This document shows, piece by piece, positions 37,096 through 48,365 of a stretch of DNA of 64,000 nucleotides. Source of the stretch: Limonium bicolor (taxonomy: Eukaryota; Streptophyta; Magnoliopsida; Caryophyllales; Plumbaginaceae). Location of the stretch: positions 88,935,627-88,999,626 of the forward strand of contig CM041780.1 of the NCBI GenBank assembly GCA_023374045.1. Direction: 5' to 3'. A program made the position numbers and the translations under genes. Each line of letters begins with the position of its first letter. The first letter of the stretch is position 1. Below the pieces are notes generated by a model. That model was not told the DNA's origin. It did not search any database and was given only the letters and a program-made list of their open reading frames with translations.

Positions 37096-38990
37096 ATGGC
37101 ACCCAAGACTACTCTACAATCAAAAGCTAAAGAAGTTTCCACGCAACAAGTGGCCGACATCCAGCAGACAGAATCTCCAACTCGATTGACAAAAGAGGAG
37201 GAAAATGAGCTTATGGTTAAAGTAATACAGGAAGGGAACCTTCTCGCCAGTGAGGTAGAGTATATAAAGTCCCACATTCCCAAAACCTACTCCCTCATCG
37301 AATCCGACACTTTCAAACCCGTTATCATTCCTTATCCTACTCCCACGCTAGAACCAAAAATGTCATCTCCTACCCTCTCACTTAAAGCCTCCAAAATCTC
37401 CATAAAGTAATCCAAAGCCAAACAACCAGAATCCAAGGGCTAATCAACTGCCACAACTAGTCGTGTAACTCGCGCATCTAGGTGTGCCCAAAAACAAACA
37501 GCTCCACAAAAATCCCATTCAACACCAGAAATAACACGTCGGTTACACTTCTCCGAGGAAAAAGAAGCCTCTCCTTCAGCTGCCGTTAAAGAAGTAGTTC
37601 AATCACTAGAGGAAGAGGAGGCTCAAAGTGACGAACCAACACAAAAGGAAGCCTCAGTGAAAGAGAAAGGCTAGGAGGAAGGTGTAACTGCACCTGACTC
37701 CGAAGATGAGGCAAACTTCATAGCCGCTTTCGGAGAACCAGTCGTTGACAGGTCTCCAACACCTCAACGACAACATAAAAACGGTGATAGCGACACACAA
37801 TCATCATCACCTGTTATTCTCACGCTCGAGAAGCATGCTCACTTAGAGAAGGCAAAGGGAAAAAGAAAGATAGGCGCTTCTTCTAGCACCAAGGAGGTTG
37901 AGGAGCTTGCTCACGTCAAAAAATCAGTTGCTAAGTCCCAACCTCCATAGTCCTTGAAGCGACTGAAAAGACTCAAAGAGTTGGAGGCTCCATTGATCAA
38001 AGCCGAGAACGTCAATGACCGCTTCTGTCCCATCTTACCCAAGACAATGGATATGGAATGGATGAAGAAGATGGGTCTGGGTGAGGTCATCAAGATGCTG
38101 GAGTTCCAAGGATGGGTAAACTTCTTTTAGGAGCCTATCCCTGTCTACACCGAGCTGCTCAAGGAGCATATGAGACATCTTGGACCACTCCAGAGTGATG
38201 AAGATGACGACCACCTCCTCTCGACAGTCTAAACGACTCAAATCACCATCTCCGAGTCTTGGATCTGCAAGACTTTCAACCTAGAGCCAGAAGGTCTTGT
38301 TATTCCCAAGGAAACAACTTGGAATGATCTAGGACACGAAGGAGGGAAGATGGTCAACTTGCTCAACAAAGGAGCAACAATGAAGAACTTCAATGTCGTG
38401 GACATGTCCATCACAGATAGAGTCCTCTTCAGCATAGTCACCCACAATATCACCCCGAGGAACTAGCGCACCCACATTGTCAATACCCGAGATGTGAGGT
38501 TACTGTTCGCACTCAAGACCAAGGAAAAATCGATATGCCAGCCATGATTCTCCTCACCCTATATGAGAGTCGTCAAGTAAACCAAGGTCTGGTGCACGGA
38601 GGAGTAGTCACCACGGCACTCCTGGAGTGTGGAGTGGACACCGACAGGTTCCACGAGTGCGTGCGCACCGCTCAGGGCTGCATCTGCTCCAAGATGCTAT
38701 CCAAAATGGGGATAAAGACTAAGGGAGATAAGCTCGTGGCTGTCTAGAAGCCCATAAAGAGCGAAGATGCAAGGTCAGAACCTAGACCAACGGCAAGAGC
38801 TTCAGGAATCAAAAGGAGGAGAAGTCTCTCACCGGTCCACAACAGGTGGGGGACCAGTCTGGATACTTCAACTCGGGACGTTCTTCAATGAGTAAGAGTC
38901 ACTCTTACCGCTGTGTAGGCTATCTCCACCAAATCAAGTGTTCATCACATGGTTCAAGGAGCAATAGATTTTATAGACTCCCACATAGCC
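37096..38990 (+). pseudogene. Post-pol ORF (env-like position; Transposase_32-like region), broken
   Basis: The frame opens MAPKTTLQSKAKE and runs through a Glu/Lys/Ser-rich, disordered N-terminal third, then a more globular part (about 38010-38760) including FCPILPKTMDMEWM, LEFQGWVNFF, ESWICKTFNLEPEG, DRVLFSIVTHNITPRN and HGGVVTTALLECGVD. The globular part reminds me of the plant 'putative transposon protein' family (Transposase_32) that often rides in LTR elements; this is from memory of its style, not a search. Sireviruses usually carry an env-like ORF here, but I see no signal peptide or membrane helix. Stops at 37408, 37441, 37672, 37948, 38128, 38230 and 38464, and a shift near 38530, disable it. 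Confidence 0.55.
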
Positions 38991-39335
38991 TGAGCGTTCT
39001 TTGTCTCCTAAAGACTCGAGTGAAACTATGAGAATTAGATTTTTCTTTTCCATCAAATGTTTTATTTGTTGTTGACTATCTGTTTCAAAGTATCAATGAA
39101 AATGCAACTGGCTTTTGTTAGTTGAATGCTAGTGATGGGTATGAAATAATTTATTGTCTTGGCTGGTTCTTCCTAGATTAAAAATTACAAAAAGATCTGA
39201 GATATTTAGTCCCATCCATTCTACTAATCCAATCTCGAACCTTGACACCTAAAAAGCCTATAAACATAGCCCACAAGACGTAGCATCTCATTAAATGCCA
39301 CTCACCGATCAGTCGTTGAGCATATCCAAAATCTC

Positions 39336-39742
39336 TATAAAACTTGCTTACTCCTTTTACCATTCACAATCATCTCACGAAATGGCTCAATACCCACAAA
39401 GCACATCCAGCTAATGAGCAAACCATTCACTCCACCATTTGCAAGTTTATGACCACCAAACACCCAAAGAAATACGTCGCTCAAAGCTATTTTCAACCAG
39501 ACTCCGACTCCCTTATAGCTTGGTCTATCACATCAAGTGTCACTCTATCACACTCATGTTCTCCACACTGCATGGACTTCACCATAGATTCTGATGAGTT
39601 TGACCTTTCTACCACAGTTGAATCACCTTTGATCAATCCAACCAAAGCCAAACCTTCTTGGATCAAAGCCGGTTTTTCGGAGCAAGAGCCTTATGGCTCA
39701 GAGGGTTATGAATGGGATACCCAACTACGTCACTCCATCTAG
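39336..39742 (+). pseudogene. Second post-pol ORF, unknown product
   Basis: A TATAAAAC box at 39336-39343 lies about 40 bases before ACGAAATGGCT (ATG at 39382). That frame closes after ten codons, but a neighbouring frame (39344-39742) is open for 132 codons (NEQTIHSTICKFM, HPKKYVAQSYFQ, EPYGSEGYEWDTQ). I recognise no domain. It lies between the env-like ORF and the polypurine tract. It may be a small accessory protein or a chance ORF. Confidence 0.3.
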
Positions 39743-40121
39743 ATTATCTTGATCATGTTTCGTAGTTTATAATCTATGAAATGTCATGGCCTTTACAACA
39801 TCTTACAGCGTGTAGTTGCTCCCTATTTTGTTGTATGGCAAAGGGGGAAAGAAAAGTATATGTACTTGTGAGACTATGTCTGTCGTCCTTGTATTATGTA
39901 TCATCTGAATGGAATCTAAATGAAAACTTTATCTACTTTGGTTATAGTATAACATAAAAGTTGTCACTTATTGTGCATAAAAGTTATCACTTATTGCTAT
40001 CATTCGTTAAAAAAAATTCCATTCTTAAAAACCCTTAATAAACTTAGGGGGAATCCTTCTTAGGGGGAATCACTCAATTTTTGGATTGCCAAGTACATAT
40101 AAGTGTATAGGTTGCCATCAT
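39743..40121 (+). other. Sirevirus-like 3' untranslated region
   Basis: No ORF. It contains repeats of CTTAGGGGGAATC near 40045-40070, just before the polypurine tract. Confidence 0.5.
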
Positions 40122-40136
40122 CAAAAAGGGGGAAAT
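40122..40136 (+). promoter_or_regulatory. Polypurine tract
   Basis: AAAAAGGGGGAAAT is immediately followed by the 3' LTR start TGTTAAGAC. Confidence 0.85.
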
Positions 40137-40344
40137 TGTTAAGACAAGATCCTTTAGTTTTGATGATAGCAAACCTTGTATTGTCTATCTAATGCGTTTG
40201 TCAAGATTCGTGATTTCAGATAGACAGGTGAATAAGTGGCTTAGCACGCAAGGTTGCAAGTGCACTTAAGTCATGAGTGGCTTAGCACGTAAGGTTGCAA
40301 GCACGTTCAATTCACGACATGTGCTCTACCAGTCGGGCACCTGT
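40137..40344 (+). mobile_element. Truncated Sirevirus-like 3' LTR
   Basis: It matches the first ~208 bases of the 5' LTR (30570-30777), including the duplicated GTGGCTTAGCACG unit, then stops abruptly at the next LTR-like start, TGTAGACACC. The remaining ~930 bases of the LTR are missing. Confidence 0.85.
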
Positions 40345-43272
40345 TGTAGACACCAAAAATTCTCACCCCTTAAAGCAAATTCCGAAATAATAAGAGGGGT
40401 TGTTGCCTTTCTTTTTCAAAACATATTAGCGTGCGAGCTAAAACGAAACCATCATTTTATAATCTTTTTCAAAGCATTTCAAAAAAATAAAACACAATTC
40501 TTCGAAAATGAATTTCCATCGACAGTCCAGTTTCAAGGTCATCCTTTTTTGTTTATTCACTTATTTTACTATCTTATTTTGCTTTGTTTATATTCTATTT
40601 ATTTATTTTGTTTTTATTCATCTATACACCTTTTCTTATTTTTATTTTATTTTATTCTACCATTAACATTGGTATTTTTATTATCATTTCATTTCATTTC
40701 TATTTAAACACTTTTATTTTCATCTTACGAACCCAATCCACACTCAGTTGAACTCCAGCCTAGCCCAGGCCCTTAAACCCATTCCAACCCCTAGTATTGG
40801 ACCTACAGCCCAAACAAAAACTCAAGCCCATTCAAAAACCCTAGAACCCACCCTTTTCTCATTATAAGACAACAAGAAAACCTACAGTAAAAAGGGGGAT
40901 TCCATCACGCGTTCATTCCCGGTTTTTCACTGTAGCCGTCATTCTCCTAGCCACTCAATCATCTTCTTCCTCCAGATTTTCGACACAAAAAACAGAAACA
41001 CCATCCCCTTCCTCCGAGCTCTCGAATCTCGACATCAAAAATGAATGAAAACCCACTACCTCCTCCTCAATAATAAGTCAATCTTCCATTCTCTAGATCC
41101 AGAACAAGGAAAGACATACCCAGAATCCTCAGGCTCCAAAACATCGTTCTAACACTCTCTTTTCTCCGGCCACATTTGAAACTAAGAGAAACGCCAGGAA
41201 CCAGCCTTCAATCCTCATCTTTTTCCTGCAATTCTCCCAAAGAATCCCCTCGTCTTCTTCCCCTCATCCGTCGGAAGACACCAGTCCATCAAACTACCAC
41301 CCGACACCACAAAAATGTCTCTTACCAGCCGGTATTTCATGCGCCCGAGTTCACGTCCTTCACGTCTCCAAACAACATCCAAATTCATACCCTTCTTCTC
41401 TCTGGTCATTTTCGACGACTAGACCACCATATTTGTCTTTGGTTTTGCTCGAGTAAGTGGCGTTGTGCCATTGTTCCCTACCCTTTTTCGAAATTTGGTG
41501 TTGAGTTTCCTTTTCTACCTTTTCTTGTTGGCTTCATCTTCATTATCGGCTCTGTGTCTTCCCTCATTCGCTTCATCGGAAGTATCATGACTGTGAGGTT
41601 GGTAAATAAGCGAAGCTTTATCAGATTTTAGTTGGAGGAAAGAGCCGATTCCCCTCTGTTTATTTTCTTTTCCTGCCCCATTCGAATTTCGTTGAGTCCC
41701 CGAACCTGAGCATCGAATCTCTGTTTCGTGTGTCTTGGGTTCGCGTGGAAAGTTAAGATATCAGTAATTTCTGTCGCATTGTGTTGTATTGTGCACACCA
41801 TGTTCACCAAGTGAACCCGAAGAGAAATCAGTGGTAAACTTCGACTACATCATAATGGTTGATGTTAGTGTCGCTTTACACACGTCTCTATGGTTTTGAT
41901 TCGGTCCGCTCTTTTCGGTTCTGTATTTCGTCATTAGAGAAGCTCGGTGGAAGGGAAAGTTTGTCTGAAAATCTTATACCAATGAACTATTTGTCCTCTT
42001 CCTGATTCTTTTCCATCACTCATGTACGTGGTCATGTTAGCCTTCTGCTTGGATAGTTTTACACCTGACATCTCGATTGGATTCGGGGTAGGCTCAGGCC
42101 TCCCTTTATGGTTTTTGTTTCCTTCGATATAACTTCAGTTCATCTTGTTTAATTTGATTATCCTACTCCTGGCGATTACAGTGAGATAGTACACCTATGT
42201 CTTCTCAGTATAATATGCACATCTTCTATACTTCGGCTGAGATTCAAACTATAGAGTTTAACCCTGTCAACTTGTTTACTTGAGGCTTTCTGATCTTCCA
42301 TCTCTGGTTTACTTTCTGTTCACGAACTCAGGCTTGCATGACTTTAATTCTAAGTTCGATTCTGATAGGGCTGTTGATTTTAGTCCTCGCTTTAGTTCCG
42401 TTGTTGTTGTATTTATTGCATACTGCTGTTATTATGGTATTATGTTCATCCGTTACCAAGTTTCATTAAGCTTCTGAATCGAAACCTGGTCACTCTATAG
42501 TGGGAATCTGGATTTAAACTTGCTGATCTTCAGTCCCTGGCTTACTTTCTGTTCATGAGCTCAAGCTTGTACGGCTTTAGGTCTGGGTTTATTTCTTGAA
42601 TGATTATGTATACCGCGTCCTGTTCTAGTGCAATCCCCCTCTATATGTCGTTTATTGTTGCCCAAAACTGACCTCACAGGAGCCATATTCTCTCGAAGAA
42701 CTCACATTCGCTTCTAATCCCTGGGTTCAAAGCAAGTTCACAGTCACCAGGGAGTTACCATGTCATGTTTAAGTTTATGATATCTTTAGCGATTGCAATT
42801 TTCCTTTGATGTCATTGTTGCCAGGCCGTTTACAAACTGTGAGACTAATATTTTTATTCCCCTTTGTTTAAGCGTTGGTTCGGATTTTAGTCCGACATCG
42901 ACATGTCAATGGTGAGTTTGAAAGAATCGGGAACCATCTTCCCACCGATCCACTTCTCTTTGGACTTGCCTCGTGCAGCCTCCCGTGTGGTATTCCTGGG
43001 CATTTGCATCAGCTCAGAATGCATACGCTTTGAGCTGTCATATTTGATCCTTGCTTTTGTTTTGATTGACCGAGGTGCTGTTTGAAGGAATCTGACATTG
43101 GTGCTTTGCTAATCGAGCATATTGATTTTGTCTGGTTGCTTAATTTGATCTCTTCTGCATATTGATTCGGGAACTTTGCTATGCAATTACGCTTGCCACT
43201 CTGCTCACAAATGTTAAGTGTGAATTAAATTCGGCTTAGGCATTGGCTTATTGGCTTATTACCGTGGATTAT
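40345..43272 (+). mobile_element. Probable start of another LTR element, interrupted by the Athila array
   Basis: It begins TGTAGACACCAAAAATTC, a common plant gypsy LTR start, at the exact point where the Sirevirus LTR ends. A TATA-like ATTATAAG near 40860 precedes CT-rich sequence. Only non-protein-like ORFs are present. Its sequence should resume at 63042 after the Athila array. No second copy, primer site or polypurine tract is in view, so the family and right end are unknown. Confidence 0.45.
43268..43272. repeat. Target site duplication, left copy (ATTAT)
   Basis: ATTAT lies directly before the first Athila LTR and is repeated at 63037-63041 directly after the third. Confidence 0.85.
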
Positions 43273-44838
43273 TGATAAGCCGTAGACTTATCACATTTTA
43301 TAAGCTAGATCTGTAATAATATTAGTTAAATTACGGTTAAAATAGGTAGTATTTATGTGTTTTATATGTAAATTGATTTTATATGTTCAGTCTTATGTTT
43401 TGTGTGTTTTTCTGTGCAAGGAGAGAAATTCTACATCAGAACCTAAGTATTGCCGGATCTGCAGCCGGATCCCTCATGCACGGCACAGAAGCAAGGTTAA
43501 AGGAGTAAGGCCGGGCGTGGTGCCGGGTAGTTTGTATCCGGCATTATCAAAGAGTTACGCCTGTTCACCAAAAGATAGCGGTTATTTACCGTTATCTAAA
43601 TACTCGATGCCGGGTATGGTGTCGGGCATACTTGTCCGGCATAAGTGACTTTTCGCGCCCTGCGGTTACGACCGTTACAGCCCGCGCACGTTTTCAAATA
43701 TACATGCCGGATAAAACAGACCCGGCAAGACGTCCGGCACAATACTTTCTGGTGTCTATAAAAGGAGGCCGAATGTTACATTTTTGGCCATCATCTCACA
43801 TATACTTCTGCACTCTGAAAATCCTCAAAAACGTCTCGAAGTACCGCTGGAGGAAGATCGTGCATCATTTATCAAGAGAAGAAGAAGTTGTCATCGGGTG
43901 AAGGCTAAGATCATTTTTCTTTCCCCCTTGATTGTTCTTCTTTTATTCTGAAATAGAGGGTGCATTAGAATCCTTAGTGGTACTGATTTGAAGTGGTTCT
44001 CTTTGTAAACACTCAATGTTCATTCAATGAAAGATATAAGTCAACTTGGAATTTTGTGGTTATTGCAATTAGGAATGAAGTTTCTCCTTCTTCCAAGTGC
44101 TTCAATTCTGACCTTTGTAAGGCAGATAGGTTGAGGAATTCCAAGTGGTTTTGTTATTTGTCTTTTATGGCTTAAGGGATGAAATTCAAGATTTAGAATT
44201 AACCACTCCATTCTCCCCTTTTCGGTTCGTTGATTACCTAGATATTGTTAGTTTCCGATAATGATTTGGGAGTACTTAGTTTGGCTTCGAACTGGAAGAG
44301 TAATTTGACATTCTGAACATGCCGGATTGAATGCCGGGTACAGATCGTCCGACACATTCAAGGTATTTGTCTTTGCCGTGTGAAACCTGTCCGGCATGAC
44401 ATCCGGCTCTTTCAAAAGTTGGCTAAATTCTTGGTTTATTCTTTTCTTTGATGATCATTAGTGTTTTTATGACGTTGACCATTCGAATATGGGGCGGATC
44501 ATTGTAAATATCATTTAGATTAGGTTGTAGGAAGTTGCTTAATTTACACTTATACACTTTTTTCCCCTCTTTTACTTATTAATTATAAAGGCTAGGACTA
44601 ATTTTCTATACAAGTCCCTAGGGTTCGACTTACTTGGTCTTAAAATGCTTCCCTGCTACTTTTGACCGGGTTTTTGTTTGCTACCCATATAGATTGAGTA
44701 GGTTTCTTTCTATTTTTATTTATGCCGTGTGTGATGCCGGGTAAGCGTTACCCGGCACTTTCTTGATTCTTTTCCTATGTTTCTGTTTAAATTCTTGTAA
44801 ATAAATGTGTATATAACCTACTAAAATCTTAGTTAGCA
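43273..44838 (+). mobile_element. Athila-like gypsy LTR 1 (5')
   Basis: It runs from TGATAAGCCG to TTAGCA and is followed by a tRNA-Asp primer site. The TATA box TATAAAA is at 43757-43763. The first 21 bases form a 7-bp stem (TGATAAG / CTTATCA), and a 10-bp stem hairpin lies at 44735-44757. It is very similar to LTR 2 and LTR 3, with roughly ten private base changes by eye. Confidence 0.93.
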
Positions 44839-44841
44839 AAA

Positions 44842-44858
44842 TGGCGCCGTTGCCGGGG
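44842..44858 (+). promoter_or_regulatory. Primer binding site, tRNA-Asp type
   Basis: TGGCGCCGTTGCCGGGG follows LTR 1 after three bases. It matches the primer site used by Athila/Tat-type plant gypsy elements, complementary to the 3' end of tRNA-Asp. Confidence 0.85.
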
Positions 44859-45863
44859 ACTTGGAATTAGTCCAAGTCCTAAAATTGGTAATAGCCTTTT
44901 TGTTTTCTTCGTTGGTTTTTGTTTTCCAAATGTTGAATATGCCGGACTTAGTGCCGGACGTATTATACCCGGTTTCATCAGAGGAAGTCTGTGCCGGATA
45001 TCATACTCCCGGCATTAAGCCCAACATTTTTTACAATTTTGAAAGTTTTTTTTCCGACGAATGTTATTTAAATTCTAATTTTGGTTGCGCCAATTTTTTT
45101 TTCTTTTTACCTGCCGTGTCGGATGCCGGGTGTTTATGATCCGGCGAATTCGGAGGAAGTCCGATGCCGGACACATTCTATCCGGCACTCTACCCGGCCG
45201 TGTTTTTTTTAGCATTTATTTTTTTTTCTTCTTTCCTCCTTCCATATTTATGATATTCCTTCCTCTTATAATGTTCTCATCCTTTGTCTAACTTTGTACT
45301 CAGGATGTCTAATAACATATGGGTGGCAAAGTTTCAAAGCGAGGAGTCCGATCTCTTCCATTTTCTGCATATATATGTGGTTAATGAACTCTACCCCCGT
45401 ACAGGGGTAGAAATATTCATCAAGAGGAAGAAGTTGAGACCCGCCCTTGCCTATCACCGCCTTAGGACTACTGCCCGCATGAGTGTTATGCACGTGGATG
45501 AACTGAGGCGAAGATACCCTCATATGGGTATCTTCACCAATAGGATTCACCAAAGGCCTCCCTCATATGCGATATTCACTAGTAGAATTAGGCATACTAG
45601 GTTTAGGGTTATCTACTAGTTGTAAACTTTAGTATTTTCTATATGTTTCGTTATAGTTTATTGTATCTTCTAAGCTTTATGTAATGACAATGACATGTCT
45701 ACTTAATAGAAGCATATATTAATGATTATTCGTTCTTTTCATATTACTTAAAAAAAATTATTTTATTTTCTTTTCATCTTTTAGGTACTTGTTCTCCTAA
45801 GTGCAACCCAGAAGTAGAAGGACATTCCATCACCTACAAAGACAGAAAAGAAAGCTCCAGACC
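44859..45863 (+). other. Athila copy 1 leader with a short ORF
   Basis: Between the primer site and gag is a CCGG-rich stretch (44940-45200) and then an ORF beginning MSNNIWVAKFQSEESD at 45305 and ending at 45619 (104 codons), with ELRRRYPHMGIFTNRI. The product is basic, Tyr- and Arg-rich, and of no family I know. Copy 2 has the same region with small indels that break the frame. It could be an upstream ORF or simply leader sequence. Confidence 0.45.
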
Positions 45864-47450
45864 ATGGCTGACATACCGGCGACCGTCAGGAACATTAACC
45901 GACCTTCCAACCAAGGTCAACAACCTGCAATAAACCTTCCCGCTCTTTCCCAAGCAGATTATGAGGAATGGCAGAAATTAAAGCCTTACCATCAAATCCG
46001 TTGTGTGAAAGAGTTAGGAATGTTCGATGGAACTAATCCTGATGAAGCCTTACTCCACATTACAAAGTTCCTCCAGCACGTAAATAGCCTTACTTCCAAA
46101 GATACAGTTCTCGAATACGCTAGACTTTCCCTATTTCCTCATAGCCTCACAGGGAAGGCAAGTAAGTGGTACCATAGCATAACCCCACAAACTATTCACA
46201 CATGGGATGACATGGCCACTAAATTCCATGACAAATTCTTACCCCCAAGCCGAACCTTAGAGATGATTGCTGAAATTTATAACTTCAGGCAACCAGGCTC
46301 AGAGAACATCGACGAAACGTGGGATAGATTCAAAGGTTTGCTTCTGACTTGCCCCCACCATGGTCTCACCAAGGAACAACTCTCCCAATTATTCTATAAA
46401 GGATTGGTGAACCAATGTAAGACCATGGTACTTTCTTCCGTTGGTGCTGATATCCTGAAGAAACCCGGAGAGCAGTTCCTTAATGGAATTGAATCCCTTT
46501 GTGAAGAAATAAGGGATTGGGCTACCGGTGGTTCCAGAGGCAGCACCCCAGGTCTATATCAAGTAGGAGGAAGTGACAACAAGATCGAGCAATTGTTGAA
46601 GAGTCATGAACAATTAATGGAAAGTAACGCACAACAATCCACTAAAGTTAGTGCCTTGCAGAAAGTGGTGGAGCAATTGGCTACAAGCTCTCTTCCCCAG
46701 CATGCAAAGGTGGTAAATACACGACAACCTTAGGTATCGCATTCCTCTGTGTTTCCTCTACCTTCTGATGTGTTTTGTACACAGTGTGGAGGACCACACG
46801 ATTTCGAACAGTGCCCTGAGTTGCAGGAATTAAAGGCATCTGAGGAAGTGAATTATGTCAACAACAACCAAGGTTTTAGGCAACCTTGGCAGACTAATAC
46901 TCAAACTTCTCCAAACTCCCAGAATCACTCCAGATTTCAAGGAAATCAAAGGAAATTCCAACAGCCAGCATATGGTGGTAGACCACCCCAACATTCAACC
47001 AATCATAAAGCCGAGATGGCCGAGATGCGTGACTTAATGAAGGCCCTGGTGAATAAATCACAAGATACACATGAAGATATTACGGCCCTTCGTAAGGATC
47101 AGAAGTCACTGCACTCTCAGATTCAGCAAATACTTACCCTACGGAGGCCATCCGGCCAATTACCTTCACAAACCCAGACGAACCCAAGAGAGCATGCAAA
47201 AACAGTTACCCATGGAAGTAACGATTTAAGTGCAGTCACTCTCAGAAGCGGAAGAGAGATAGGTAAGGACCAAAGAAAAGAAAAAGAAAAGCAATGCGAT
47301 CCTACTAACGTGGAAGAAATCTCTCCAGAGGAACAACCTCAGGAGACACAGGCTCCTATCCTTCCTTCCTCTCTTCTTTTCCCCCAAATAAAGATCAAAT
47401 TTCTACTGAAAAACTGCCATTTCCAAATAGGCTTAAGAAAAAGCATTTAG
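45864..47450 (+). pseudogene. Athila copy 1 gag
   Basis: I chose the ATG at 45864 because its context ACCATGGCT is strong; the frame is also open to an earlier ATG at 45801. The gag core (YHQIRCVKELGMFDGTNPDEAL, LTGKASKWYHSI, DKFLPPSRTLEMIAEIYNF) is of the Athila type. A TAG at 46731-46733 interrupts it; the second copy has CAG there. The same frame then reads on through an unusual zinc knuckle, CTQCGGPHDFEQC (C-x2-C-x3-H-x4-C, about 46779-46817), to 47450, where a small deletion near 47380 has shifted it. Gag coats the element RNA. Confidence 0.82.
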
Positions 47451-47591
47451 ACGAGCAGTTTAAGAAATTTTTAAGTATCTTTAAGCGTTTAAGTATTGAT
47501 ATCCCTCTGATTGACGCATTGAAGCAAATGCCCACCTATGCCAAGTTCCTGAAGGAATTAATCAACAATAAAAGACAAATGGACGTAAGAG

Positions 47592-48365
47592 ATGATCAGT
47601 TTGACCGAGGAGTGCTCCACAGCATTGACACGAGCATTACCACCCAAGCAGAAAGATCCCGGACTACCAATTGTACCATGTTATATTGGAGATATTGATT
47701 GCGGTCATGGTCTGTGTGACCTCGGTGCTAGCATCAATATCATGCCATACTCAATTTTCACCAGGATTCATGGCAGTCAATTGAAGCCGGTATCCTTTTC
47801 CCTACAGTTGGCTGATAGATCTTCAATCAAACCAATGGGACTGGTGGAAAATTTGGTAGTTGGAGTTGACAATTTCATCTTTCCGGCCGACTTCGTAGTT
47901 CTCGACATTGACGAAGATACCGAAGTCCCTTTAATCCTGGGAAGACCTTTCCTAAGTACCGCACGCGCAATCATCGATGTGAATGATGGCAAGGTCACCT
48001 TCCGATTCGAAGATGAAAAGATTGAGTTCAATATGGCTCAAATGGTAAGGAAGAGTGTCGCTGCCCATACTATCTGTGTGGGACTTTCAGCAGATGGTGG
48101 AGAGGACGATTGCACAGTTAATGAAGAATATTTCTCTTTACCTTCCATTGAACCGCATGATTTGGAGGCTCTTGACCAAGTCTTGATTTCATCTATTGAA
48201 GAGTCCCCAATCAAGGAGATCAATAATGCCATTGTTCAACTGAACAAAGGCATCAAGCTGGATCCTAACCGCAGACCATCACTAATCAGTCTAGACCACG
48301 CGCCTCAAAAAGCTGTTCCCTCCGTTGAGCAGCCAAGAGGTAAAATTAAAGGAACTTCCTTCTAA
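47592..48365 (+). CDS. Athila copy 1 aspartic protease region
   Basis: An open frame of 257 codons contains CYIGDIDCGHGLCDLGASINIMP. DLGAS is the Athila-type form of the D-T/S-G active site, near residue 45. LILGRPFLSTARAIIDV is the second conserved protease block. The protein is cut from the Gag-Pol precursor and processes it. The ATG at 47592 is internal to the precursor rather than a true start. The end, near 48360, has shifted out of the RT frame by one or two missing bases compared with copy 2. Confidence 0.75.
   Translation: MISLTEECSTALTRALPPKQKDPGLPIVPCYIGDIDCGHGLCDLGASINIMPYSIFTRIHGSQLKPVSFSLQLADRSSIKPMGLVENLVVGVDNFIFPADFVVLDIDEDTEVPLILGRPFLSTARAIIDVNDGKVTFRFEDEKIEFNMAQMVRKSVAAHTICVGLSADGGEDDCTVNEEYFSLPSIEPHDLEALDQVLISSIEESPIKEINNAIVQLNKGIKLDPNRRPSLISLDHAPQKAVPSVEQPRGKIKGTSF

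Noticed and set aside
41176..41631. A 151-codon ORF in the sequence starting at 40345
   Set aside because: Ser/Pro/Phe-rich with no domain, in leader-like CT-rich DNA; it looks like a chance frame.
43632..43901. An identical 89-codon ORF in all three Athila LTRs (also at 52731 and 61832)
   Set aside because: It runs across the LTR TATA box and lies in near-identical repeats, so its sameness is not evidence of coding. No family is recognised.
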